A stretch of DNA of 64,000 bases from Rhodospirillales bacterium (GTDB lineage Bacteria > Pseudomonadota > Alphaproteobacteria > Rhodospirillales > Magnetospirillaceae): assembly GCA_019455065.1 (NCBI GenBank), contig JACFNC010000002.1:1-64000 (forward strand), read 5' to 3'. Positions 39,095-48,125 of this stretch are shown piece after piece. Below the pieces are notes generated by a model. The model was not told the DNA's origin. It did not search any database and worked only from the letters and a program-made list of their open reading frames with translations. Each line of letters opens with the position of its first letter. Positions within the stretch are counted from its first letter, which is position 1. The translations under genes were made by a program, and so were the position numbers.

Positions 39095-40933
39095 TCACAC
39101 CCTTGCACAATTGGCCGTTCTGAGTTTTCGCTGCGTTTCTGACGCTGCGTCCCCCGAACCGGACGGACCATGCCAGCGGAGCGCCAGGCAGGTGATGTCG
39201 TCGGCCTGCGGCGCGTCGGCGACGAAGCGGCCGACCCGGTCGAGCACTTGGTCCAGCAACGCCTGCGGCGTTCGCTCGGCCGCCGCCGCAAGGGCGTCGG
39301 TCAGGCGGCGTTCGCCGAACAGGGCGCCGGTCGCATCCTGTGCCTCGGTCACGCCGTCGGTGAACAGATACAGGCAGTCACCGGGCACCAGCGCAAGTTC
39401 CGCCGTGGCAAAGCCTTGTCCGGGAAACATTGCCAGCAGCATGCCCTCGGTGCCGGGCAGGGCGGACACCACCCCGTCCGCCGAAACGCGGTAGGGCGGA
39501 TTGTGGCCGCCATTGGCATAGACCATCCGCCCCGTCTTCGGGCAGAGCACGCCATAGAACACGGTGACGAACATCGAGGCCGCGTTGTTCGCGGCGAGCA
39601 GGTCGTTGGCCCTGGCCAGGCATTCTCCGGGATCGGCAATCAGACGCGCGGTGGTGCGGATGACGGTGCAGGCGGCGGCCATGAACAGGGCGGCGCCCAT
39701 GCCCTTGCCGGAAACGTCGGCGACGACGAATCCGAAGCGCCCATCCGGCAGGTCGAACCAGTCGAAAAAGTCGCCGCCGACGTCGCGCGCCGCCCGCATG
39801 TAGGCGCGTACCGCGAAGGCCCGGCGGTCCGGCGGATCCGCGGGCAGGATCGACGACTGGATGGTATGGGCCGCCTCCAGGTCCTGACGCAGCTTCAGCA
39901 GTTGGTCGCGGGCCTCGATGCCGGCGCGGAAATCGGTGGCCGTGGCCGCCAGCCGGCCGATCTCGTCGTCGCGCGCCGGCTCGTAGGGGGGCACCGCACG
40001 TTCGCCCCGCGCCAGGGCATGCAGCATCCGGATCACGCGATGCAGCGGCCGGAACGCACGCCGCATGTACCAGTGGAGGAAGGCAAGGAACAAGACGGCC
40101 GCCGAGACCACCCCGCCCAAGGATATCGCCGACAGCCAGAAGCGGCGCCGGGCCGCCTCGGTCACGTCGTTGACGCTGAGAAGAACTGCCGGCCGCTCGC
40201 CCGCGATATCGGCCACCGTCGTCCAGGTCACCTCCAGCCGCCGCCCGCCGTCGACGAGCATACTGGCGCCCCGCTCGACGTCGCGTGCCGCAGCGAGGAG
40301 CTTCGCGGGCCATGGGCGGCCCGCGGAGGCGGCGGCGAATGCGCCGGCGCCGTCGGTCAGGGCGACATCGGCCCCCAGGGCAGCCGCGAGTTGCTTGACG
40401 GTGGGCAGCGGGTCGACGGTGACCGCCACGGCGCCGGCCAGACCTGAGCGGGAATAGAGGGGAGCGACCGCTGCCAGAACGGGCGCGCCGGTCGCCGTGT
40501 GCAGGATTCCGGAAAGGACGCCGGCATTGCGCCCGGCGGCGGTCACGACGGCGGACGTCAGCGCCGCTTCGCCGCCGGCCCCCACCACCCTGGCCCCGTC
40601 CGCGGCGACGATCTCGACCCCCGCTGCCGCCACCGAGCCGCCGGCCTCGGCCTGCAGCCTCTTCACGATCGCCAGGGCGGCGGTGGCGTCGCCGGCGACC
40701 AGGGCCGCGGTCAAGGCGCCGTCGCGAGACGCCGCGCGGGCAAGTTCCTCGAGGGGCTGCAGGGCGTTCTGCGTCAGTGCGGCCCAGGCGCTAACCTGGA
40801 TTTGAATTCGCGCCGCATCCATGTCCGCCCTCGCCGAGCGTTCGCGCCAGTTGCCCTCGGCGACGAGCGCGAAGATAACCACCAGGGCGATCGCCGAAAC
40901 CATCAGCGTGATTCGCGTGCGCAGCAACATCAT
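39095..40933 (-). CDS. Membrane HAMP-PP2C (SpoIIE/RsbU-type) protein phosphatase
   Basis: 612 residues. One transmembrane helix at about 8-26, a periplasmic sensor region up to about 250, a second helix (about 255-280), a HAMP domain and a PP2C/SpoIIE domain (about 370-605). Metal-site Asps lie in DVGGDFFDWFDLPDGRF and VVADVSGKGMGAALFMAA; ANGGHNPPYRV and QADDITCLALRW complete the pattern. Such phosphatases dephosphorylate anti-sigma-factor antagonists in partner-switching. Last gene of the T3SS-linked operon, overlapping the GNAT gene by 4 bases (ATGA). BtrU, a PP2C protein, controls the T3SS of Bordetella; no antagonist/kinase pair is in this window. Confidence 0.9.
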   Translation of the reverse strand: MMLLRTRITLMVSAIALVVIFALVAEGNWRERSARADMDAARIQIQVSAWAALTQNALQPLEELARAASRDGALTAALVAGDATAALAIVKRLQAEAGGSVAAAGVEIVAADGARVVGAGGEAALTSAVVTAAGRNAGVLSGILHTATGAPVLAAVAPLYSRSGLAGAVAVTVDPLPTVKQLAAALGADVALTDGAGAFAAASAGRPWPAKLLAAARDVERGASMLVDGGRRLEVTWTTVADIAGERPAVLLSVNDVTEAARRRFWLSAISLGGVVSAAVLFLAFLHWYMRRAFRPLHRVIRMLHALARGERAVPPYEPARDDEIGRLAATATDFRAGIEARDQLLKLRQDLEAAHTIQSSILPADPPDRRAFAVRAYMRAARDVGGDFFDWFDLPDGRFGFVVADVSGKGMGAALFMAAACTVIRTTARLIADPGECLARANDLLAANNAASMFVTVFYGVLCPKTGRMVYANGGHNPPYRVSADGVVSALPGTEGMLLAMFPGQGFATAELALVPGDCLYLFTDGVTEAQDATGALFGERRLTDALAAAAERTPQALLDQVLDRVGRFVADAPQADDITCLALRWHGPSGSGDAASETQRKLRTANCARV

Positions 40934-41667
40934 CGACGGCCCGTCAGATCGGCAAACAGCAGCGCCTCGGGCCGCCGGCCGCCCGTCCACCCGACGCCGC
41001 CCCATCCCGCGGCGAGCAGCTTCCGCTGCCCGGCAAGGTCGTCGAGGCCGACGGGGCGGGCATCGCCCCGGGGCATGTCGGCCTCGAGATCGGTGTGGAA
41101 GACATAGCGCAACGCGCCGTAGGTCACGTGCAATCCCCGGATGACCAGCCCCAGAGACAGCAGGTTCACCCAACTGGGAACGTTGCGGGGCGAGGCGGTG
41201 GACACCACGTGACGGCGCCCGAGCCGGGCGGCCGTGGCCATGCGCCAGCGTCCGAGATGGCGCTGCAAACCGTTGCCGCGGAGGGAAGGATCGACCGCGA
41301 CGCCATTGAACTGCGCCACCAGCGGGCCGTCTGCAAGGCCGATCAGGCGGCCGCAATGGTCGGTGTCGGGGCCGGGAAACGTGACGACGCCATAGGCAGC
41401 GAGGCGGCCGTCCTCCGCCCCCTCGAAGCCCAGCAGCGCGCCCTCCCCGCTGGCCACGCGGATGAAGAACTCGGGCGGGTCGTGACGAACGGTATCCGGA
41501 GATGCCGCGGCACAGACCCGTTCATGAAGATCGGACACGCGGCTCACGTCGCTGGCGCCCAGGACCACGGCGCGCAAGACGAGCGGCCCGCCAAGGGCGT
41601 CGCGCGCCGCCAAAGCTTGGGGGCGCTCGCGGTGGGCGGCCCGGACGATGTCGGCGACCGCGGTCAT
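40930..41667 (-). CDS. GNAT-family N-acetyltransferase
   Basis: 245 residues. Acetyl-CoA-binding motif A is seen as VAVDPSLRGNGLQRHLGRWR, followed by TASPRNVPSWVNLLSLGLVI typical of the C-terminal half of a GNAT fold. Substrate unknown. Starts with ATGA overlap to the substrate-binding protein gene and ends with ATGA overlap to the PP2C gene, so tightly coupled in the sensing cassette. Confidence 0.82.
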   Translation of the reverse strand: MTAVADIVRAAHRERPQALAARDALGGPLVLRAVVLGASDVSRVSDLHERVCAAASPDTVRHDPPEFFIRVASGEGALLGFEGAEDGRLAAYGVVTFPGPDTDHCGRLIGLADGPLVAQFNGVAVDPSLRGNGLQRHLGRWRMATAARLGRRHVVSTASPRNVPSWVNLLSLGLVIRGLHVTYGALRYVFHTDLEADMPRGDARPVGLDDLAGQRKLLAAGWGGVGWTGGRRPEALLFADLTGRR

Positions 41668-42665
41668 CCCACCAACTCGGCGAAGTCGAGCAAGGAGATC
41701 GGCGGATAGAACGAGAGACGCCGGGCCACGTCCATCCGCACCACCAGGGAAAAGCGCGCCAGCGTCTCCACGGGGATCGCCCCCGGCGCCAGTCCATCGC
41801 GCAGAATTCGTGCCGCCTTGTGGGCGGTCAGCCGTCCCACGTTGTCATAGCGCGACACCAAGCCGAACAGCGCGCTTGCCGAGCGCAACGGCGCCTCGGT
41901 CGCGGAAAAGGTCGGCAGCCCGAGATCGAGCGCCGCGCCGGTTATGGCCGGGCTGTTGGCGCCGATGAAGCTGTCGGGCCCGAGATACAGGAAATGCGGG
42001 TCACGCGGCATGAGGCGGGCGACGACGGCGCCGAGATCGCTCGCGTCCGGCTTGCCGCCGGCCAGCGGCACCGGCTCCTCGATCAGGGTGAACGACAGCA
42101 GCCTCGCCTGCTCGCGCAACTCGGCCACGTTGATCACGGAATTGGCCTCGGTGGGATTGTAGAGCACCGCCAGCCGCGTGAACGCGCGATACGCGCGCAT
42201 GGCCCGCAATTGATCGGGGACCGGCACGACGTGGCTGGTTCCGGTTAGGTTGCGGCCAGACAGGCGGGACGCATCGACCAGTTTCGATCCCACCGGCGAG
42301 GAAACCATCGCGAAGACCACCGGCAAGTCGGTGACGTGCCGGGCCGGGTCGATCTCGCCGCGCCTGCCCACCAGGGCCAGTGTCGCCGGCGTTCCCCAGA
42401 CGTAGATCAGGTCGGGACGCCTGGCCTTGGCCTCGGCCGCGAACTCGGCGACGCGCCGCACGTCCTGCCCGGCGTCGCGGACGATGAAGCTGGCGTCGAT
42501 GCCCTCTTCGCGGAGCTGGTCGCGAAACCCCTTTTCGGTGCCCGTCTCGCCCCGCCAGAGAATCATCATGATCGTCACCTCGCGCGCCGCGCGGACGCGG
42601 CGCGCGAGGCCGAACGCCGGCGCCGCCGACAGCATCGCCAGGGCGGCGCGCCGCGTCACCCTCAT
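41664..42665 (-). CDS. ABC-type substrate-binding protein (pfam04392-like), orphan
   Basis: 333 residues. An N-terminal signal peptide with twin arginine (VTRRAALAML...RVRA) suggests export, possibly by Tat. The body shows the two-lobe pattern of the ABC_sub_bind family (LAVLYNPTEANSVIN, HFLYLGPDSFIGANSPAI, RYDNVGRLTAHKAARIL). There is no permease or ATPase gene beside it; instead it is coupled by 4-base overlaps to a sensor-MFS fusion and a GNAT gene. A role as periplasmic ligand sensor for those proteins is inferred. Confidence 0.82.
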   Translation of the reverse strand: MRVTRRAALAMLSAAPAFGLARRVRAAREVTIMMILWRGETGTEKGFRDQLREEGIDASFIVRDAGQDVRRVAEFAAEAKARRPDLIYVWGTPATLALVGRRGEIDPARHVTDLPVVFAMVSSPVGSKLVDASRLSGRNLTGTSHVVPVPDQLRAMRAYRAFTRLAVLYNPTEANSVINVAELREQARLLSFTLIEEPVPLAGGKPDASDLGAVVARLMPRDPHFLYLGPDSFIGANSPAITGAALDLGLPTFSATEAPLRSASALFGLVSRYDNVGRLTAHKAARILRDGLAPGAIPVETLARFSLVVRMDVARRLSFYPPISLLDFAELVG

Positions 42666-44728
42666 GACGACACCTGCCGGTGCGAATGGGGACCGAGGTC
42701 GATTTCATCCTCCGGCCGGACACCGAGCACCAGGAAGGCCGCGCTGAAGGCCACCGCGGAGGCGAATACGGCGGCCCCCAGAAGGCCGGCGGCCTCCATC
42801 GGGCCGAACGCGGCGGTCAGGCCCCCCGCGATCAGCGGGCCGGCCGCCGCCCCCAGACGCTCGATCAGCCGATAGACGCCGAGCACGCTTCCGGCACCGT
42901 GCCGGGCCACGGCTTCGGCGCAGATCCGCGTCGCCATCGCGAGTTGGGGCGAGATGCTCATGGCCTGCCCCAGGCCAAGGGCCACCACCCCGATGACCAT
43001 TGCCCGCTCGTCGGGCCAGAACAGGACGGGCAGGAAGCCGGCGCCGGTGATCGATCCGCCCAGCCCGACCATCAGTCCGTGGCAGCCGGTTCGGTCGGCG
43101 AGACGCGCGAGGAGCGCTCCGGCGGCCACGCTGGGAACGGCATAGAGCATGGCGATTCGGCCGATCTCGGCCTGACTGTTGCCGAGTGCGCCCAGCCCGA
43201 CCGGCACGAGGTAGAACAGGAATGCCGTAAGAGCCAGCTTCGCGGGAACCGCCGCCGTCAGCATGAGCAGGACGAAGCGCGGCTCGCGCATTGCCGCCAG
43301 CAGCGGCGGCCGCGCGCCGGCCGGAGGCGGAGCGGCACCACTTCCGCACCCCGCCAACGCCGAGACGCCGACCAGGGCGGCCAGCACCATGATGGCGGCC
43401 CCCACCGCGAACACGGGGCGTTCGCCAATGCGGTCGGCCAGAATGCCTCCGATGCCGGGCGCGCACAGCTCGGACACCATGATGGCGCCGACGAACGTCG
43501 CCGCGCCCTGCGCCCGGTCGCGTTCACCCGTGTTGTCGATCACGAAGCCCTGGCCGGCGACGAACATCAGCGCATATCCCAACGCGGTGACGACGCGCCA
43601 TGCGACGAAGTCGGCGATGCCCGTGCACAGCGCCGCGCCCGCCAGACCCGCCGCCGCGACCAGTGCGCCCGCCAGGAATGACCTGCGCCGGCCGACGCGG
43701 TCCGACCATGGCGCCAGCACCGGCATCGACAACGCCGCCGCGAGCATGAAGGCGGCGATCGGAACCCCGGCCCAGAGGCTGGCGCCGGCCGTCCCGGGCG
43801 GCAGGAGACCCTGGGCGAAAACGGGCAGGAAGGGGCGCGACAACTGCTCGCCGAACATGAACAGGAAAGTGAGCAGACGGACCCGCGTCACCGGCCGGAA
43901 CGGTCGTTCTCGGGGAGAGGAGGCAGCCGCGGCGAGGCCGGCACCCAACACCCGCGCCACCTCGTCCCGGCGATCCCCCGCGCGCCGCATCAAGTCGGCG
44001 ACCGACCGGTGAACGGAAAGGACGATGGCGTTCAAGGGCTCGGCGAGCACACGCAGCATGCCGTGCGGCCCGATCGTGGCCGTGTAGTCGCCGCCGGCCA
44101 TGCGTTCCATCTGTTCCTCGACCTCGCGAGCCGGGCCGAGCAGGTTGGCCGCCAGGACATAGCGCATGACCTCGGCCGCCACCATGAGCGAAATGGCGAG
44201 CACGACGAGGATATCGAGGTGTATCTCGGCGATCTTCGCGTCCAGGAAGGCGCGGTTCAGGCCGACGTGAAGGACGGCGGGCGGCGCATCCGGTCGGGAA
44301 ACCGGCGCGCTCACGACCTGACGCACCTCGCCGTCAAAGTTCGAAAGGCGACGCCAGGCGACGCCCGCCTCGTGGCGCGGCGTTTCGGCAATGAGGGCGG
44401 CGACCGCGTCGGCGGGCAGGCCCTCCAGGTGGGCGATGCCTCCTTCGGCGCCCACCAGCGCGATGAAGGCCACGTCGGGATTGGCGCGGCGGATTTCGGC
44501 GAAATATTCCTCGCTGCCGCGCAGCGCGTCGAAGGGTATTCCGGCGGCGAGCGCCCTGCCCACCTTGGCCGCGACCGTCAGAGCGATTGCTTCGGCCTTG
44601 CGCTCGAGTTCGGGGGTGAGCTTCTCCTCGAAGGAGTCCCAGGCGTAGACGGCGAGACCGACCTGCGCGGCGAGGATTACCGCCAGGGCCGCGGCGAACA
44701 CTCCCCGGATGTGACGGGCGAGGGTCAC
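42662..44728 (-). CDS. Sensor domain-HAMP-MFS transporter fusion
   Basis: 688 residues from a GTG start. Residues 1-250 look like the input half of a chemoreceptor: transmembrane helix 1 (about 8-28), a periplasmic sensor (about 30-175), transmembrane helix 2 (about 180-200) and a HAMP-like region (LLGPAREVEEQMERMAGGDYTATI). From about 280 to 675 a major facilitator superfamily transporter follows, with about 12 helices and the MFS signature loop APWSDRVGRRRSFLAGA. It could be a solute-gated transporter or a transceptor. Translationally coupled (GTGA/ATGA) to both neighbours. Confidence 0.87.
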   Translation of the reverse strand: MTLARHIRGVFAAALAVILAAQVGLAVYAWDSFEEKLTPELERKAEAIALTVAAKVGRALAAGIPFDALRGSEEYFAEIRRANPDVAFIALVGAEGGIAHLEGLPADAVAALIAETPRHEAGVAWRRLSNFDGEVRQVVSAPVSRPDAPPAVLHVGLNRAFLDAKIAEIHLDILVVLAISLMVAAEVMRYVLAANLLGPAREVEEQMERMAGGDYTATIGPHGMLRVLAEPLNAIVLSVHRSVADLMRRAGDRRDEVARVLGAGLAAAASSPRERPFRPVTRVRLLTFLFMFGEQLSRPFLPVFAQGLLPPGTAGASLWAGVPIAAFMLAAALSMPVLAPWSDRVGRRRSFLAGALVAAAGLAGAALCTGIADFVAWRVVTALGYALMFVAGQGFVIDNTGERDRAQGAATFVGAIMVSELCAPGIGGILADRIGERPVFAVGAAIMVLAALVGVSALAGCGSGAAPPPAGARPPLLAAMREPRFVLLMLTAAVPAKLALTAFLFYLVPVGLGALGNSQAEIGRIAMLYAVPSVAAGALLARLADRTGCHGLMVGLGGSITGAGFLPVLFWPDERAMVIGVVALGLGQAMSISPQLAMATRICAEAVARHGAGSVLGVYRLIERLGAAAGPLIAGGLTAAFGPMEAAGLLGAAVFASAVAFSAAFLVLGVRPEDEIDLGPHSHRQVSS

Positions 44729-45441
44729 GCACCGGCTCCCGGCGCGATGGCCGCCGCCTGCGCAATGGTCCCATGCGCGCGGGCCGCAGTCGCCTTCACG
44801 GCTTGCGCCGCCTCGTCACGAACCTCGCCGCCTTCGAGTTCGCGGGCGAGGTCGGCAACGGCGCCCCTCAGGCGCCGCAGGAGCAGGCCAAGGATGACGA
44901 GAGAGAGGAGCGCGGTCGCCGCCGCCGCCAGTCCCGACGCCGCCGTGAGGCTGCGCGCCATGTCGGCGAGCGCGGCATCGCGGGCATCGCCCGGGTACAG
45001 CACCGCCACTCCGCCCGCCACCGCCCCGAACGGGTTGAGCAGCGGCATCCCCACCGCCCGCCAGCCGGCGGTCGCGGCGGACCAATCCGAAGTTTGCCGC
45101 CACTCGGCGGGGACGTGGTCGCGACCGACGGGCTGGCCGGACGCGAAGAGGACGGCGCCATCGGCGCCGTAGACCACCACGGCCAGGGTATCCGCAACGA
45201 GCGCCCTCTCTCGCTCGATGATCTGCGGCGCCACGGCAAGGCCCGGTAGCGAGAGCCCGAGGTTCAGGTTGGCTTCGATGCCCGCCTTCACCCCCTTGGC
45301 AACCAACGCGAAACGGGCGCTTTCCACCTCGGCCAGAGTGCGCGCGAACTTCCCGTAATTGAGAAAGGCGCTGATTCCCGCGGCCAATGCGGTGACCAGC
45401 ACGATCGGCGCAACGATGAAAACCCCCAACCGCCTGAACAC
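44725..45441 (-). CDS. Small double-pass membrane sensor protein
   Basis: 238 residues from a GTG with a strong RBS (GGGAGGGGAC). Transmembrane helix 1 at about 5-27, a periplasmic sensor of about 135 residues (YGADGAVLFASGQ resembles a Cache/sCache-type strand), transmembrane helix 2 at about 165-185, and a short cytoplasmic tail with no output domain. It may form a complex with a neighbouring HAMP protein (inference). Starts 108 bases after the TssM-like gene stop and ends in GTGA overlap with the MFS fusion. Confidence 0.75.
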   Translation of the reverse strand: MFRRLGVFIVAPIVLVTALAAGISAFLNYGKFARTLAEVESARFALVAKGVKAGIEANLNLGLSLPGLAVAPQIIERERALVADTLAVVVYGADGAVLFASGQPVGRDHVPAEWRQTSDWSAATAGWRAVGMPLLNPFGAVAGGVAVLYPGDARDAALADMARSLTAASGLAAAATALLSLVILGLLLRRLRGAVADLARELEGGEVRDEAAQAVKATAARAHGTIAQAAAIAPGAGA

Positions 45442-45548
45442 GTCCCCTCCCTCACCCGATCGGGAAACGGTCGGCCCTGCGCCGCTCCCGCCGATTTTCA
45501 CCTTCCCGACCCTTGTCCTTGCACCCACGTCCCTGATGCCCCGACGTC

Positions 45549-48125
45549 TCAGGATTTCGACAACAGCGCGCACCTGGCCGCCAGGACGCCGGCCAGGGAA
45601 GCGAGTTCGTCGGCGAACGGATCGGCCGGCTGTCCGGCAAAGGCGGGAAACCGTTCCGGACGCTGGCAGTCGGCGCGTCGGAACGCGGGCAGAACGTCCA
45701 GAGCGTAGGCACGCAACGCTTGATACCCGACCGCCGTCTCCGGCTGGGCGACCGTCTCGTCCAGGACGGTCCATTTCCGGATCAATCTCGGATGCTTGAG
45801 CGATTCGGCCACCGCCGGGATGGTCAGCACGCGGAGGAGCGGCGCCGCTTGGCGAACATGCCCACGCAGCCGATCCAAGGCCTCTCCGATCCATCGGCGC
45901 CGCGCCGCGTCGGACTGCCAGCCGGCACCACGCAGCACCGCGCCCTCGCCGCTCCAGGTCGCGACCATCCCGCTCAAGCGAAAGAGATCGAGTCTCTCGT
46001 AAGCGGCGTCGAGACGTTCGAGCTGCCGGTAAGCGCGAACGCCCACCAGCCAGGCCGCCTCGGCGAACCCCTCCGTGTCGATCGCGGCAAGCCCTTCCAT
46101 GACGCTTACGAGGTCTTCGACCGTCCCCTCGTGAAGCCCCCAGTCCACGCCCGAGGGGCTGCGGTAGGCGGCCGCGAGTTCCCGTATGGCGGAGGCCGCG
46201 ACATGCGCCGCCAGGCTCGCACCGATCGGCGCGAAGGCCGGCCGGAACATTATTTCGCCGTAGCGGTCCCGCCACGCGCCAAAGGCGCGCAGCCGGCGCG
46301 CGGCCCCATCGACGAGGCGTGCGTCAGGCCCGCCCTCCCGCATCGCGAGGTCGGCGAGATCGGGCCGGGGAAGGGCCGGCGTGCCGGCAAAGCCGCCCTC
46401 GGCGATCGCATCGAGGGCATCGAAAACGATGCGCAATTGCCGCGAGGCGACCGCGCGACCGCTTCGTTCGCCGGATCGTTCGAACAGCGGGCCGATGCCG
46501 GCCAAATCCTGGTCGAGCCGGCGCGTGAGGCGCGCTCGGTGGGCATCCTGCTGTGCGGCGACCGCGTCGCGCCATTGCGTCTCGGTGATCAGGCCGGCCG
46601 CGCGCAGAATGGCGAGGGCCTCGTCCCCGGCCGACGGCTCCTCCCCCAGACGCTCCCCTTCGGCAACGATCGTCGCCAGGGCGTCCCGCAGCGCCACCGT
46701 CGTCTCGACGTCACCTCCCGCCGCCTTCCGCATCAGCGCGTCGGCGGCGCCCACGGCGTCGAAAAGGGCGCGGTCGCTCGACAACATCGCCCCGCGCGTT
46801 TCCAGCACGGCCAGAAACCGGTCCACCAACGCGAATGGCCGTCGTGGCAACGGAGCGGCGCGCTGCATTCCCGCCCGGAAGGAGGCCCCGCCGCGCTCCG
46901 TGTCCAGCCAGGGCAGGAATACCGGCGCTTCGGCCACCCAAGTCGCCAGGTTTTCCCATTGCTCTCGTGGCGCCCCCTCGGCCTCGATCCGGAATCGCCT
47001 TACCCTGCCATCCAAGTCCGCCAGTGCCCTGGCCGCCATCGCGGCTCGCGTCCGCTCTTGCTCCGGGAGGCCGGGAGGCGAGTCCGCGAAGCGGGCCAAA
47101 TCCTCTTCGACGAGGGTTGCCTCCCTCTCCAAGCGGCGGCGCACCGGCTCGATCAACAACCGCACCATCTGGTCGGGGGCGTTGCGGTCGATCAGCGCTT
47201 CGACGCCGCCGCTCCACGAGGCGGGTACGAGGGGCAGACGTGCACTTCCCGCCTCGGCGGTCTCCATGAGGGCTGCCAGCGATCCAAGCGAGCCCATGCT
47301 AAGTGTTTCGGATCCGTCGCCGAGCCGCATGATTTGGGCATGTCGCTCCACCCGACGCTCGACCTCCCCAATGTCGCGCAAGGTGGCAAGAGCCACCCCG
47401 ACCACCACGACCGCCGCCGCCGTCGCGGCGATGCCCCATGCCGCGGTCCCAAGCGCGCGGCCGGGACGGCTGCGTCCGACGGGAATCGAGCGAAAAACGC
47501 TCATCCATGACTCGGCCGGAGCGTCGTTCCCGATGACCGAAAGGCCGCCCAGGCGTGCCGTCGGCGCATCGCCCAACACCCCCTCGGCCGCCGATCGCCA
47601 AGCTGGTGCCCGGCCGGCGAGATTCGCTGGCAGGACGAGCATCCCTTGCCCGGCACGGAATCCGGCGCGCGCCGCGTCGTCCAGCGCGGCGCGGCTCGCG
47701 CGTTCGACGAGATCGCTGACCGCCGCCTCGACACTTGCGCCGCTGCCCGTGAACAACGCTCCGGCTCCGGCGCCCGCCTCGTCCATCAGCAGCAAGACGA
47801 CCGGCAGTCCGGGACGGCGCCGCGACAACACGCCGAGCAGGGCGGCGGCCGGCTCGCCGGATGGCGCATCCGACGGGCGCAGGACGACGAACACGCCATC
47901 GACGCCGCGTCGCACGGCCGTCCGGGCGGACCGCGTGGGATCCGAGGCGCCGCTGTCGTGGACGAACCGAAGCTCGATTTCGGGAAGGTCCAGCCGCTCG
48001 ATGGCGGATCCGCCCAGCCGCCGGGTTGCGTACCCGGCCAGCAGGGCGATGAGCCCCCCCGCGTCGACGCCTCCGCCGCAAACCACCAGCCAGCGCGGCC
48101 TCGCACGCGATCGGCCGGCGTTCAT
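45549..48125 (-). CDS. TssM/IcmF-like inner-membrane protein in a T3SS operon
   Basis: 858 residues, shorter than typical TssM (over 1,100). The N-terminus holds a degenerate P-loop NTPase-like domain (WLVVCGGGVDAGGLIALL; GVDGVFVVLRPSD; LPVVLLLMDEAG), lacking GKS/T. A transmembrane helix at about 205-230 is followed by a large region presumed periplasmic, including MVRLLIEPVRRRLEREATL, which resembles the start of the IcmF repeat region. It overlaps the TssL/DotU-like gene by 4 bases (ATGA), reproducing the DotU-IcmF pairing of type VI systems. The assignment is by resemblance and pairing; a true homology test was not possible. Context: directly downstream of sctF. Confidence 0.6.
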   Translation of the reverse strand: MNAGRSRARPRWLVVCGGGVDAGGLIALLAGYATRRLGGSAIERLDLPEIELRFVHDSGASDPTRSARTAVRRGVDGVFVVLRPSDAPSGEPAAALLGVLSRRRPGLPVVLLLMDEAGAGAGALFTGSGASVEAAVSDLVERASRAALDDAARAGFRAGQGMLVLPANLAGRAPAWRSAAEGVLGDAPTARLGGLSVIGNDAPAESWMSVFRSIPVGRSRPGRALGTAAWGIAATAAAVVVVGVALATLRDIGEVERRVERHAQIMRLGDGSETLSMGSLGSLAALMETAEAGSARLPLVPASWSGGVEALIDRNAPDQMVRLLIEPVRRRLEREATLVEEDLARFADSPPGLPEQERTRAAMAARALADLDGRVRRFRIEAEGAPREQWENLATWVAEAPVFLPWLDTERGGASFRAGMQRAAPLPRRPFALVDRFLAVLETRGAMLSSDRALFDAVGAADALMRKAAGGDVETTVALRDALATIVAEGERLGEEPSAGDEALAILRAAGLITETQWRDAVAAQQDAHRARLTRRLDQDLAGIGPLFERSGERSGRAVASRQLRIVFDALDAIAEGGFAGTPALPRPDLADLAMREGGPDARLVDGAARRLRAFGAWRDRYGEIMFRPAFAPIGASLAAHVAASAIRELAAAYRSPSGVDWGLHEGTVEDLVSVMEGLAAIDTEGFAEAAWLVGVRAYRQLERLDAAYERLDLFRLSGMVATWSGEGAVLRGAGWQSDAARRRWIGEALDRLRGHVRQAAPLLRVLTIPAVAESLKHPRLIRKWTVLDETVAQPETAVGYQALRAYALDVLPAFRRADCQRPERFPAFAGQPADPFADELASLAGVLAARCALLSKS

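Noticed and set aside
39095..41356. Longer (753-residue) form of the PP2C protein
   Set aside because: The extra N-terminal part overlaps the GNAT gene in another frame; ATGA coupling at 40933 marks the start.
44725..45441. Small sensor as a histidine kinase or cyclase
   Set aside because: The cytoplasmic tail after the second helix is only about 50 residues with no catalytic domain.
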